Positions 25,034 to 33,347 of a stretch of 64,000 nt of DNA are shown here, piece by piece. Within the stretch, counting starts at the first letter, position 1, and each line of letters starts with the position of its first letter. The DNA lies in assembly GCA_002381805.1 (NCBI GenBank), contig DFXZ01000012.1, positions 62,001 to 126,000 of the forward strand, in the 5' to 3' direction. The position numbers were made by a program, and so were the translations under genes. The stretch is from Bdellovibrio sp. UBA4095. Its GTDB lineage: Bacteria; Bdellovibrionota; Bdellovibrionia; Bdellovibrionales; Bdellovibrionaceae. The notes beneath the pieces were generated by a model. It ran no database searches, was not told the DNA's origin, and saw only the letters and a list, made by a program, of their open reading frames with translations.

Positions 25034-26478
25034 CTCAATCGCTTCAAAGCTTCGAACGGAGTATAGGTGAATTTTAGCGCCTCTTCGATGTGTTCAGGTT
25101 TGAGTTTTGTTTGCCGTTTAAGATCTGCCAGAGAACGCGCCACTCTTAGAGTCGCCAACTCTCGCCGCCGTGAGGAAATTTCCTTTGGGAACAGTTGCTC
25201 TAAATAAAAGGATGGTAAATCCGCAATCAACTCATCCCAAGTCCACTTACCGGCCACTTTCTTGAATCTCCCATCAGCTTTCGCGATCTCATCGCGAAAG
25301 GCTCTTGTGACTTCGAGTTCTTGCAGAATGTCTGAGCCCAAAGTTTTCTCGCCCTCCTCGCGTTTTTTGGTAAAAAACGCTATCTGAAAACGATCCACCA
25401 GCGGACCTGACAGGCGCTCAGCATAAGACTGACACTTCTTAAGAGAGCGACCGCACATCACACGGGTTTGTGGCACCCAATCGCCGCAAGGACAAAGATT
25501 TGTGGTGGCGATAACGATGGCATCAGCCTCTTGCTCCTCAAAGTAGCGTCCCCGACGAATGCGGATTCGGAATTCTTCCATAGGCTCACGCAAAGCTTCT
25601 TGGGCGCGGGGGTGGAACTCCAAAAGCTCGTCCAAAATCAGAAGCCCTTGGTGAGCTCTGGCGATTTCCCCTTTAAAAGGGGGAGCACCCCCACCGATCA
25701 GACCGAGGGGCGATGTTGAATGGTGGGGATGCACCAAGGGACGCCAGGTTGGGGTTTCATCTTTAAACTCCCGTTGATTGCGAACAATCAAATTCATTTG
25801 TTCGGAAGTGGGACTTTTAAGAAGTGACGATAAAGTCTTCGCAATCGTACTCTTCCCGGATCCCGATGGACCGGCCAACAAAACGGAATGTTCACCAAGG
25901 GCAATCAGCTTTAGAATTTCTGCTTGTCTTTGGGGGAAAAAATAATCCAAACCCAGTTCAGGGCGTGCAATGACGAAATCTTTTTGCACCGCCGGGACAA
26001 GCTCGGGCGCCTCAAGATCTCTGAGCTGGCGGAAAGTGGACCGTGCAAACTCGACATTTTTAGAAAGCCCTTTACCTGTATATACTGGCAAATCGCGAAA
26101 GCCCTCGAAATCAGCGACCAGGTCCTCTGGTTCGTAGACTTCACCACTTAAGGAAAGCTCTCCGTAAACCATGGCCTCCCCCATGCTAGGCTTTTTTATT
26201 TGCTCTGTTGCCCAAAGAATTCCAGCTGCCACCGCCAATTCCAAACCGCGAGAGCTCTTTTTTAAGTATGACGGCCGCAGATTGACTAAGATTTGCTGCG
26301 CCTTTGGGAATTCAAACCCTTGTGACCGAATGGCACTTTTGATGCGATGGATGCTTTCGCGGATGCCCTGATCTGGAAGGCCTAAGAATTGAATCTGCGG
26401 AAGCCCCGGCTGAAAGCTCAGTTCTACTTCGGTGGGAATCAAACGGTTGTTTTCGTGGATCAGCGAATAGATTTTCAT
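25030..26478 (-). CDS. comM: ComM/YifB-family magnesium-chelatase-like AAA+ ATPase
   Basis: A 482-residue AAA+ helicase-like protein; ComM drives branch migration during natural transformation. N-terminal ChlI-like domain (about 1-165, PQIQFLGLPDQGIRES), Walker A GPSGSGKS, Walker B LLILDEL, the Zn-type cysteines in CPCGDW and CGRSLKKC, and a C-terminal Mg-chelatase helical domain (SSRRRELATLRVARSLADL). It is slightly shorter than E. coli YifB. ATG 26478 has no clear Shine-Dalgarno. Confidence 0.9.
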   Translation of the reverse strand: MKIYSLIHENNRLIPTEVELSFQPGLPQIQFLGLPDQGIRESIHRIKSAIRSQGFEFPKAQQILVNLRPSYLKKSSRGLELAVAAGILWATEQIKKPSMGEAMVYGELSLSGEVYEPEDLVADFEGFRDLPVYTGKGLSKNVEFARSTFRQLRDLEAPELVPAVQKDFVIARPELGLDYFFPQRQAEILKLIALGEHSVLLAGPSGSGKSTIAKTLSSLLKSPTSEQMNLIVRNQREFKDETPTWRPLVHPHHSTSPLGLIGGGAPPFKGEIARAHQGLLILDELLEFHPRAQEALREPMEEFRIRIRRGRYFEEQEADAIVIATTNLCPCGDWVPQTRVMCGRSLKKCQSYAERLSGPLVDRFQIAFFTKKREEGEKTLGSDILQELEVTRAFRDEIAKADGRFKKVAGKWTWDELIADLPSFYLEQLFPKEISSRRRELATLRVARSLADLKRQTKLKPEHIEEALKFTYTPFEALKRLS

Positions 26479-26525
26479 GACAGGAGGACATAGCAAAATT
26501 TATTCTGCCTATGCCCTCTAAGATA

Positions 26526-26553
26526 ACGACCAACCTCTGCATGAGGCGGTCGT
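26526..26553 (-). terminator. Hairpin between xerC/D and comM, possible terminator
   Basis: ACGACC/GGTCGT and inner CCTC/GAGG form a strong hairpin in the gap between the end of the recombinase gene and the start of comM. The following T-run is short, so it may be a weak terminator or leader structure. Confidence 0.4.
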
Positions 26554-26576
26554 TTCTCGGATCTACTAAAAATATT

Positions 26577-27458
26577 CTAAACTTCCGAAACTTCTTTCAG
26601 CTGAGACAACGGGTGATGCTCTTCCACTGCGCGCATCATCGTGTTCGTGGTGACGCTTGTGTAGATTTGCGTAGTTTGAATGCTAGCATGCCCTAACAAC
26701 ATCTGAATGGAACGAAGATCCGCTCCGCTTTCAAGCAGAGCCGTTGCACACCCATGACGAAAACGATGTGGGCTGACCGGTTCAGGGAATCCCGCACGAG
26801 CCGACCAAGCAGCCAACCATCGCCAAACATCAACGCGTGAAGGACGATTGCCACGGTCATTGATTAAAATGGCAGGTGTATTTTCCTTCATAAGTTTAGG
26901 ACGACATTCTTTTAAATAATGGGTCAAAGCTTCGGCCAGCTTTTCAGTAAGAGGCACCAGGCGCTCTTTGCTGCCTTTACCAACTACTTTCACCCAGCGA
27001 TCAGTGGCATTAAAATCAATAACGTTCAGAGAAATCAATTCGGAAACTCGACATCCCAAACCGTAAAGAAAGAGCAGCGTGAGCTGATTGCGAAGAGTCT
27101 TAACCGGGTCATTCACTTCTGCCGCGTCATAGAGTTGTTGGAACTCTTGCGGTGTCAAAACTTTAGGAAGCCCCACCTTCACTTTCGGGGGTCTAAGATC
27201 CCTCAGCTCCGGACAAGTCATCCCGCGGGTCTCGCAGAATTTAAAATATGTTCTAAGCGAAGAAATCACTCGTGCTTGCGAGCGGGTCGAAAGCTTATGT
27301 TTTTTCATGTACTCGTAAAAACCGGCGATCTGCTTATTGTTTTTACTGTATTCAATATAAAGTTCCAGATCGCGGCGGTAAGCCATCACCGTATTCTGAG
27401 AACGTCCTCGTACATTTTGTAGTTCGTCAAAGAAGTCAATCCAAAGAGGTAATTCCAT
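26577..27458 (-). CDS. Tyrosine recombinase XerC/XerD
   Basis: A 293-residue site-specific recombinase that resolves chromosome dimers at dif. The SAM-like core-binding domain (LPLWIDFFDEL...AYRRDLELYIEY) is followed by the catalytic domain with Arg (GCRVSEL), Lys (VGKGSKERLVPL), HRFRH (usual form HxLRH), LLGHASIQTT and the nucleophile Tyr in IYT. The frame extends to a TTG at 27494, but ATG 27458 matches the family start. XerC and XerD cannot be told apart from one copy. Confidence 0.92.
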   Translation of the reverse strand: MELPLWIDFFDELQNVRGRSQNTVMAYRRDLELYIEYSKNNKQIAGFYEYMKKHKLSTRSQARVISSLRTYFKFCETRGMTCPELRDLRPPKVKVGLPKVLTPQEFQQLYDAAEVNDPVKTLRNQLTLLFLYGLGCRVSELISLNVIDFNATDRWVKVVGKGSKERLVPLTEKLAEALTHYLKECRPKLMKENTPAILINDRGNRPSRVDVWRWLAAWSARAGFPEPVSPHRFRHGCATALLESGADLRSIQMLLGHASIQTTQIYTSVTTNTMMRAVEEHHPLSQLKEVSEV

Positions 27459-27550
27459 AGGATCATTGAACAACAGACTTTGATCGTGTGGCAAGAAATA
27501 TTATGTCACTGATGATATATAATCTTGAGAGAGTCATCTTCGTCGCAAAA

Positions 27551-27577
27551 TAAAAAGCCCAAGGTTTGCCTTGGGCT
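27551..27577 (-). terminator. Rho-independent terminator of the lipoprotein pair
   Basis: AGCCCAAGG/CCTTGGGCT with a 4-base loop; on the minus strand it is followed by TTTTTA. It ends the operon that finishes at 27610. Confidence 0.9.
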
Positions 27578-27609
27578 CAGAAGTAAATTTCAAAAACTTT
27601 TCAAAATCA

Positions 27610-28197
27610 CTAGTTGAATGTGTTGGTAAATCCTGGTGAACAAGCATAACCATTTACTCTTGTTACGCTGACCTGGCCGTAAAGACGACTTCCATTTTGA
27701 TGAAGGTAGCCATTGTCGATACGAATTTCAATTCCACCAGTGTTTGTGATCATCAAAGGCATTCTTATACCACTGCTTGCAAACTCCATGGAGCCAGCAG
27801 AGTAAGTTGTTAAGTCGTAAGTGCCCGGAAAAATAACACAACCACTCATTGGATCTACTGATTCACGAGTCACAACCATCTGACCTTGAAGTGCGATCGG
27901 CCCGCGGTAGTTATTATAGTTATTCCCCGAAGCATTCGGCACAACCAAAGAACCCTCTGCATACAAGTTCATGTTCACAAACTGAATGGTTTGATCAGGC
28001 GACGCGCTTGAAACAACACTCAGAATGACCGGGCTGATAATCGAAGCGCAATCTTGGCAGCCGAACACATTGACAGCGGCCACTTTGTTTCCATTACCTG
28101 GGCAAGCTGCTAACATGAGCATCATTGTTAAGGCACCGATAGCTCGCGCTATATTCTTTAAAGGAAAACTTAAAGTCTTTTTGTTAAGTGTTTCCAT
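27610..28197 (-). CDS. Lipoprotein of unknown function
   Basis: A 195-residue lipoprotein with lipobox LAAC near residue 32 after a basic, hydrophobic leader. The mature sequence is beta-rich with Asn/Gly/Ser, and holds a CQDC pair close to the anchor plus two later Cys. AGGAG precedes the ATG. It follows the lipoprotein gene at 28246 after 48 bases and shares its terminator, so the two are an operon. No family recognised. Confidence 0.7.
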   Translation of the reverse strand: METLNKKTLSFPLKNIARAIGALTMMLMLAACPGNGNKVAAVNVFGCQDCASIISPVILSVVSSASPDQTIQFVNMNLYAEGSLVVPNASGNNYNNYRGPIALQGQMVVTRESVDPMSGCVIFPGTYDLTTYSAGSMEFASSGIRMPLMITNTGGIEIRIDNGYLHQNGSRLYGQVSVTRVNGYACSPGFTNTFN

Positions 28198-28245
28198 AAT
28201 CTCTCCTAGTTAAACCTTTCAAAATCTTAAATACTCTTTTAGTTA

Positions 28246-29010
28246 CTATTTAAAAGCTTCGCTCTTTGACAGTCCGCTGAAAGTTCCAAGCTTACGGTAG
28301 CCATCTGCGGGATACACGGAAGACTTGTTGATGACTGCTGAAGCTCTGCAATCATAAGGACCTTCGCGAATAAACCAGCATTTTCTATAAGGCGACTGAG
28401 GAGCGTAGGACTGAGCAAAGTTCTTATAATAGACAGAGCCCGTCATATAACCCGCACCTTGGCCATCACCTTGGTTAACAACGTTATCGACAACCAAAAC
28501 AAGAGCACCATAAGCATCTTGGAAGAATCCCGTGAACACAGTCTTGCCACCACTGGTGAACCAACGATTATATTCAGCTTCGTGAACACCATTATCTTTA
28601 AGACCATCTTTTTTCACATTTGTTCCCAAACCAGAATCAAAGGTCCCTGTATATTGCTGACCCGCATCTGTATAAGAGATCTTAATTGTTCCACCAAAGC
28701 GCCCACCGCCGACATCTTGCAGGTCTACGGTTAACTTATAGTTGGTTGGATTGTTCAACGGATGAAGTCCAACGTAAGAGTTAAATTCCGAGAACGATAC
28801 CGGAACAAAATCAACCACCTTGCTGGCTACGATTGAACCACCACCTGAAGATCCACTTCCATCTGGCGAACCAGGAATTGGACTGTCAACACCAGTACCA
28901 ACACCAGGAAGATTTGAATTCGCCTGGAACTGACCGTCTTTACCACAACCCACTCCCGCAAGGGATACTAGAGCAAGAAGAAGAATCAGTTTAGAGTTTA
29001 GGTTTTTCAT
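28246..29010 (-). CDS. Lipoprotein of unknown function
   Basis: A 254-residue lipoprotein with lipobox GVGC (Cys22), then a Gly/Ser/Pro-rich linker of about 40 residues and a beta-rich globular part (YKLTVDLQDVGGGRFGGTIKISY). Two Cys near the C-terminus (RKCWFI, YDCRAS) may form a disulfide. Shine-Dalgarno GAGAGG precedes the ATG. It is the first gene of a two-lipoprotein operon with an inverted repeat just upstream. No family recognised. Confidence 0.7.
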   Translation of the reverse strand: MKNLNSKLILLLALVSLAGVGCGKDGQFQANSNLPGVGTGVDSPIPGSPDGSGSSGGGSIVASKVVDFVPVSFSEFNSYVGLHPLNNPTNYKLTVDLQDVGGGRFGGTIKISYTDAGQQYTGTFDSGLGTNVKKDGLKDNGVHEAEYNRWFTSGGKTVFTGFFQDAYGALVLVVDNVVNQGDGQGAGYMTGSVYYKNFAQSYAPQSPYRKCWFIREGPYDCRASAVINKSSVYPADGYRKLGTFSGLSKSEAFK

Positions 29011-29024
29011 ATCAGCCTCTCTTA

Positions 29025-29051
29025 AGGAGTTCAGTTACAAAGAGAACTCCT
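29025..29051. promoter_or_regulatory. Inverted repeat in the leader of the lipoprotein operon
   Basis: AGGAGTTC (29025-29032) and GAACTCCT (29044-29051), perfect 8-bp arms with an 11-base gap. It lies 15-41 bases upstream of the start codon, so it could be an operator or an mRNA hairpin near the ribosome site. Confidence 0.35.
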
Positions 29052-29262
29052 CACCAAGTCTCCATTGCGATGCCTGTGCCAAACGAGACTAATCGCGCAA
29101 ACTACTGAAATTTAAGTTATTTTTGACGATTCTCAGAGTGAAACAAAAGTCCACCTATCGTCTAAGCTTCACCGCCAGGACGCAAAAACGGCACCGCTGT
29201 CTCAAAAAAAGACAAGCTCACGCCTGGCCCAACGTCTAGAAGTTCAGCGATTTACGCTAAAT
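29052..29262. other. Intergenic, structured but without a supported gene
   Basis: Contains several inverted repeats: GACGAT/ATCGTC, GCCAGG/CCTGGC (about 29174-29231) and a small GTCT/AGAC hairpin. No ORF with a ribosome site was found. Possibly holds the promoter of the minus-strand lipoprotein operon or an RNA gene; nothing more can be said. Confidence 0.3.
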
Positions 29263-29290
29263 TAAAGTTTTATTCCAATTAAACCGAAAG
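29263..29290 (+). promoter_or_regulatory. FliA (sigma-28)-like promoter of a 25-aa ORF
   Basis: TAAAGTTT (29263-29270) equals the sigma-28 -35 consensus exactly; after 12 bases comes ACCGAAAG (29283-29290), against consensus GCCGATAA. The start would be near 29297, 32 bases before the ATG at 29329. In Bdellovibrio this class of promoter is linked to attack-phase expression. Confidence 0.55.
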
Positions 29291-29328
29291 GGCCCTTAAG
29301 CATATAAACAAGGAAAAGGGACGAATTC

Positions 29329-29406
29329 ATGACAATCTCTGCTTCAAAAGCGATCATTCTGGGTGCAGTTTTCATATTTGCAGCCCGAATTTTCATGGCG
29401 TTCTAA
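29329..29406 (+). CDS. 25-residue putative membrane peptide
   Basis: Tiny ORF, ATG 29329, preceded by AAGGAAAAGGG. The peptide is almost entirely one hydrophobic helix (AIILGAVFIFAARIFMAF) with a short polar start (MTISASK). No family recognised. A FliA-like promoter lies directly upstream, which makes it more credible than size alone would allow. It is convergent with the SpoIID-like gene. Confidence 0.45.
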   Translation: MTISASKAIILGAVFIFAARIFMAF

Positions 29407-29427
29407 TATTATAGAGATTCAAAGTTC

Positions 29428-30588
29428 TTATTTTACGGCAGCCAACGGATAGTAATGGCTGAGTATTTGTTTGTAATTGCGCCCTTGCAGTCCTAAAGCT
29501 CGACTGCCCCACTGACAAAGCCCGACTCCATGGCCAAAGCCTTCTCCCTGAAAGATATAATCATCTCCCGACATAACAACAGTGAATGCAGCACTCTTTA
29601 GTTCCTGGAAACCCAACAGCTTGCGAAACTCATTAGCGGGAATGACTTTTTGTTCCATATCATTAAATGCGACTCGCACCGCACTGATCCTTTTTTCGTG
29701 AAGGGGTTTGATCAACTCCAGCGCCTTGAATTCAGCAACCTTCAACCTTTCCAGTAATTCTGCTCGGGAAAGTTGAAACTTCCAACGAGATCCAGGATGA
29801 CTGGGGCAGGAAGAATCCACCGCTGTTCCCGTATTCACACCATGGTTCCAAACGTTTTTTGCGGTCGTCGTCTGCCCACCACAGTCCGAGTGATAGAAAG
29901 CCTTGAGCACTTGATTTTTTGCTGTTAAGAGCCGGAGACCTTTGGTTTCTCGCACCGCTTGTAGAGCTTTATCAATTAGCGGACTCTTGTCGTCCTCGGA
30001 AAGAACGTGCCGAAATACTTGATCCAGAATGCTGCTTTCCACGTGAAAAGCGCGATTTTTACGTTCTTTCATAACAGCCAAGGCATACGAGCGTGCTGCA
30101 ACGGCTTGAGCCTTTAGAGTTTCCAGCGGCCAGCTCAATGGTACTTCACTAGCCAAAACACCCACCAAGTATTCTTCTAAAGGCAGTACGCCAATCAGAT
30201 CCCCGCCACTACCGGAGCTTGCATGCAGTATGATTTTGTTCGGCAGAGCCTTGGCTTCCGCGCGCAGCCCTTGCCCCTCTATCAAAAGGAACGGATCCAC
30301 AAAGATTCGCTCTGGATCCTTGTTGTTTAAGCGGACCACCCAATGAGATTTTCCATTCTTATGAACGAGACGGACTTCGGCTTCGGACTTCTGAGGAATC
30401 GCCACGATCTGAAAAGGTTCTTCCTTGTTTTGAATTCGAAGCCCCGTTCCAGTCAGTTTGATTTTTTCTTTAAAGGAGGACAAGCGCACTCGCACGGGTT
30501 CGCCACCATCAATCAGAGAGGCTTGTGCATCGGCAATAAAACTGATCCATACAAAAATGAAACTCAGGGCTGCTAAAATCAGTTTCAC
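29428..30588 (-). CDS. SpoIID/LytB-domain protein
   Basis: A 386-residue exported protein with a signal peptide. SpoIID/LytB domains cut denuded glycan strands of peptidoglycan or stimulate amidases. The family signature GVLPLEEYLVGVLASEVPLSWPLE then ALKAQAVAARSYA-like sequence (LKAQAVAARSYAL) is near residue 145; the C-terminus has GEGFGHGVGLCQWGSRAL, the conserved second motif. Start is GTG with GGAG five bases away. In a predator it may remodel its own or host wall (inference). Confidence 0.9.
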   Translation of the reverse strand: MKLILAALSFIFVWISFIADAQASLIDGGEPVRVRLSSFKEKIKLTGTGLRIQNKEEPFQIVAIPQKSEAEVRLVHKNGKSHWVVRLNNKDPERIFVDPFLLIEGQGLRAEAKALPNKIILHASSGSGGDLIGVLPLEEYLVGVLASEVPLSWPLETLKAQAVAARSYALAVMKERKNRAFHVESSILDQVFRHVLSEDDKSPLIDKALQAVRETKGLRLLTAKNQVLKAFYHSDCGGQTTTAKNVWNHGVNTGTAVDSSCPSHPGSRWKFQLSRAELLERLKVAEFKALELIKPLHEKRISAVRVAFNDMEQKVIPANEFRKLLGFQELKSAAFTVVMSGDDYIFQGEGFGHGVGLCQWGSRALGLQGRNYKQILSHYYPLAAVK

Positions 30589-30609
30589 TTAAACTCCATC
30601 CGTAGAGTC

Positions 30610-30646
30610 AAAAAAAAAGAGGCAAAAGCTGATGCTCTTGCCTCTT
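30610..30646 (-). terminator. Rho-independent terminator of the slipin operon
   Basis: AAGAGGCAA/TTGCCTCTT stem, followed on the minus strand by a long T-run; 72 bases beyond the slipin stop. Confidence 0.88.
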
Positions 30647-30717
30647 CATTAAACCGCAGTAAACCCCGCAGATGAAAGTCTAGTTTTTGTCAAAATGCAG
30701 ACTATGCTGCACCTGTT

Positions 30718-31467
30718 CTAATCTTTCTTCGCCATCTCGAGAAATGGTTTCATCATTTCGATCGGCATTGGGAAAATAATCGTATTTGTCTTATCACCAG
30801 AAATTTCAGTCAGCGTTTGCATGTAAGCGAGCTGAAGCGCAGATGGCGAAGCTGCCAAAGTAAGTGAGGCTTCTTGCAACTTCTGAGCACGCTGCACTTC
30901 ACCTTCAGCACTGATGACTTTCGCTCGTCGTTCACGATCAGCTTCTGCCTCACGAGCCATTGCTCTTTGCATTTCTTTGGGAAGATCAATCTGCTTTACT
31001 TCCACCATTGTGACTTTGATACCCCAAGAATCAGTGTGCTTATCCAAAATAGCTTGAAGTGCCGCATTGATTCTATCGCGATGCTCAAGAACATCGTCCA
31101 ACTGATACTGACCCATCACTGAACGAAGAGTGGTTTGGGACAACTGGCTGGTGGCGAAGTAATAGTCTTCGACTTTGGTGATCGCATTCAGTGGCGAGAT
31201 CACCTTAAAGTAAACGACAGCATTCACTTGCATGCTCACGTTATCTTTCGTGATCACATCCTGAGGCTGAACATCCATTGTGATCGTACGTGTGTCGATC
31301 TTGACCATTCTTTCGACAAATGGAATCAGCAAAATCAAACCGGGGCCTCGAACGCCGACCGCCTTACCAAGTCTTAAAACAACACCTCGTTCCCACTCGT
31401 TCAAAATGCGAACCATTGAACTGAGGATCACGCCTATGATAACCGCAACTATAATAATAAACTGCAT
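30718..31467 (-). CDS. Slipin (SPFH/band 7 stomatin-like protein)
   Basis: A 249-residue membrane-anchored scaffold protein. One N-terminal hydrophobic helix, then the band-7 domain (NEWERGVVLRLGK ... DNVSMQVNAVVYFKV) and a helical, charged C-terminal region (REAEADRERRAKVISAEGE). Typical slipin length. It follows the NfeD gene after 11 bases with AAGGAG; the slipin-NfeD pair is a conserved operon thought to act on membrane microdomains and membrane protein quality. Confidence 0.93.
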   Translation of the reverse strand: MQFIIIVAVIIGVILSSMVRILNEWERGVVLRLGKAVGVRGPGLILLIPFVERMVKIDTRTITMDVQPQDVITKDNVSMQVNAVVYFKVISPLNAITKVEDYYFATSQLSQTTLRSVMGQYQLDDVLEHRDRINAALQAILDKHTDSWGIKVTMVEVKQIDLPKEMQRAMAREAEADRERRAKVISAEGEVQRAQKLQEASLTLAASPSALQLAYMQTLTEISGDKTNTIIFPMPIEMMKPFLEMAKKD

Positions 31468-31478
31468 ACAACTTCTCC

Positions 31479-32753
31479 TTATTTATTTTTTTTAACAGAC
31501 AAGATGAGTCCCGTGCGGGAAGTGACGTGAACAAAGTCACCCACCGCCAAGGGATCTTCAGACACAAAACTCCAGGTCTCTCCCATAATCTCGATCTGAC
31601 CACTATGGCCTTTTTCCGAGACCGATACGACCTTGCCATCACGACTGGCCAGATCGGAATCCAAATCTTGGGACTTCATTCTTAGAGTTTTAAGAGCTAA
31701 ATACCCAACCCCCAGGAAGATTGCTCCAATGGCGATAACTACAGGAAGTATTAACCCTAACGGCAGAGTGTAGCCTGTCGACTCGGCATTGAATAAAAAG
31801 ATGCTACCAAAGAAGATCGCCGCAAGACCGCCAACCCCCAAAGCTCCAAAACTCGGAATAAAAAGTTCTAAAATTAAAAAGGCGATTCCCAAAAGGATCA
31901 AAGCCAAACCACCCCATGCAACGTCCAGCTTATGAAAAGCAATCATCGAGAAAACCATGCCTATGCCGCCAATCACCCCAGGAACGATCATTCCCGGATT
32001 GGTGATTTCAACGTAAAGCAGAGCAATACTTCCCATAAACAATAAATAAGCAAATTCAGGATCAGCGACGAAGTTCAAGACCTTGTATCGAAGATCTGGA
32101 GTGTATTCCAAAATCTCACCAACTTTAACAACTTCCTCTTTCCGCTCGCCCAACAGAACTTTTCGATCGCGTGCTCTTTGTAGGAAATCGGCTTCGTTTT
32201 CAGCGAGAATGTCTAAGGCTCGAGCTTTGACGGCTTCCGAACTGCTCAAGGACTTAGCTTCGGTCACAATATCTCGCGAAAACTCCAGATTTCTACCACG
32301 AATCTTGGTAATTCCTTCGATCCAACTGACTGTATCATTGACCAATTTTTTTCGCAGGTCTTCGGGCATCTCCTGTCCCGTACCCAAAATCGGAGTTGCG
32401 GCACCAATGTTCGTCGCCTCGAGACCGCCATTCACATGACAAGCCTGCAGAATAATTGCCCCTGCACTACCCGCATGGCCACCTTTTGGCGAGATCAAAC
32501 AAAGATAAGGAATTGGTGAGGCTAGTATTTGCTCCACAATCAAGCGCGTGCTCTGCAAGCTTCCGCCAGGAGTATTCATACGAATATACAGAGATTCACA
32601 TTTACTTTCTCGGGCTTTACTTTCAGCCCTTTGCAGGTAATCTAACGTGGATGCCGTAATCGCTTCCTTAATAGTGACCGCTACCGTGCACTCAGCATGA
32701 GCACTGACAGATAAAAACAAAGCAACGAAAAGAATCAGAATATGCCTTATCAT
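31479..32753 (-). CDS. NfeD family membrane-bound ClpP-class serine protease
   Basis: A 424-residue protein. Signal peptide, ClpP-like domain (NTPGGSLQSTRLI; catalytic Ser in GHAGSAGAIIL), then 4-5 membrane helices (about 215-340) and a C-terminal OB-fold NfeD domain (DGKVVSVSEKGHSGQIEIMGETW). This is the full-length form that cleaves stomatin-like partners. Its start overlaps the stop of the upstream gene (ATGA), and slipin follows. Confidence 0.92.
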   Translation of the reverse strand: MIRHILILFVALFLSVSAHAECTVAVTIKEAITASTLDYLQRAESKARESKCESLYIRMNTPGGSLQSTRLIVEQILASPIPYLCLISPKGGHAGSAGAIILQACHVNGGLEATNIGAATPILGTGQEMPEDLRKKLVNDTVSWIEGITKIRGRNLEFSRDIVTEAKSLSSSEAVKARALDILAENEADFLQRARDRKVLLGERKEEVVKVGEILEYTPDLRYKVLNFVADPEFAYLLFMGSIALLYVEITNPGMIVPGVIGGIGMVFSMIAFHKLDVAWGGLALILLGIAFLILELFIPSFGALGVGGLAAIFFGSIFLFNAESTGYTLPLGLILPVVIAIGAIFLGVGYLALKTLRMKSQDLDSDLASRDGKVVSVSEKGHSGQIEIMGETWSFVSEDPLAVGDFVHVTSRTGLILSVKKNK

Positions 32754-33247
32754 AGAGCTAGCTCCTTCATCACTTTTTGCAGATCATTCCAGACAACTTT
32801 TTTGGCACTGGCGTCCTCGAGCAGATAAGAGGGACTGTATGTTTCAAGCCATTTACCAGGCCCCTTAAAAATCAGTTCTCCAATATCTTTGGGAAAAGAG
32901 CTGAACACCACGACAACTTTGCCTTCACAGATTTCGGCAAGTTGAGATGGCAACAAGGAACGATCCTCCACCGTACAATCCAATTCGAGTATCTGGATAT
33001 TTCTAAGCTTCATTGCCGCTTTCATTTTATCGAAAAGTTCTCGGACCTGCGGAAGAAAAAAACTTTCTTTCTCTTGAGTTACGATATTTAGAAATATCAA
33101 CTCGAAATGCTTGCGCTCACCCAAGTCCAGCGGCCCTTGAGGTGTAAAAAACTGAGTCCGCCCACTCGCCGCATTGGCGGAGGGCTCTGCAATCATAAGG
33201 CTTTGAAGGCCCAAGACCTCTTGAAGATATTGAAGATAATCTTTCAT
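32750..33247 (-). CDS. Uracil-DNA-glycosylase-like protein, degenerate (putative)
   Basis: A 165-residue cytoplasmic protein. The C-terminal part (ETYSPSYLLEDASAKKVVWNDLQ) closely resembles the family 4/5 UDG motif TYHPSxLLR...W.DL, but the catalytic His is replaced by Ser. The N-terminal GE.PG...D motif and the four iron-sulfur cysteines are absent (only two Cys in all). It overlaps the NfeD gene by 4 bases, so it is cotranslated with the slipin-NfeD operon. It is probably a non-catalytic relative; an unrelated function is possible. No Shine-Dalgarno at ATG. Confidence 0.55.
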   Translation of the reverse strand: MKDYLQYLQEVLGLQSLMIAEPSANAASGRTQFFTPQGPLDLGERKHFELIFLNIVTQEKESFFLPQVRELFDKMKAAMKLRNIQILELDCTVEDRSLLPSQLAEICEGKVVVVFSSFPKDIGELIFKGPGKWLETYSPSYLLEDASAKKVVWNDLQKVMKELAL

Positions 33248-33347
33248 CGGCTCGGATTCTACAGGGCCTAACTCTTAGAGACTATCAAAACCGGACTGAT
33301 GCGCCGTTCAAACAATCTGGAGGCGGACTGTCAGACCTCAAAAAGCG

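Noticed and set aside
26577..27458. XerC/D gene as an integron or phage integrase
   Set aside because: It lies among housekeeping genes with no cassette, tRNA target or repeats; it reads as the chromosomal Xer protein.
29161..29231. GGACGCAAA, resembling part of a cyclic-di-GMP (GEMM) riboswitch
   Set aside because: The rest of the aptamer (the GGGCAAACC arm and the tetraloop hairpin) is not present, so the match is too short to claim.
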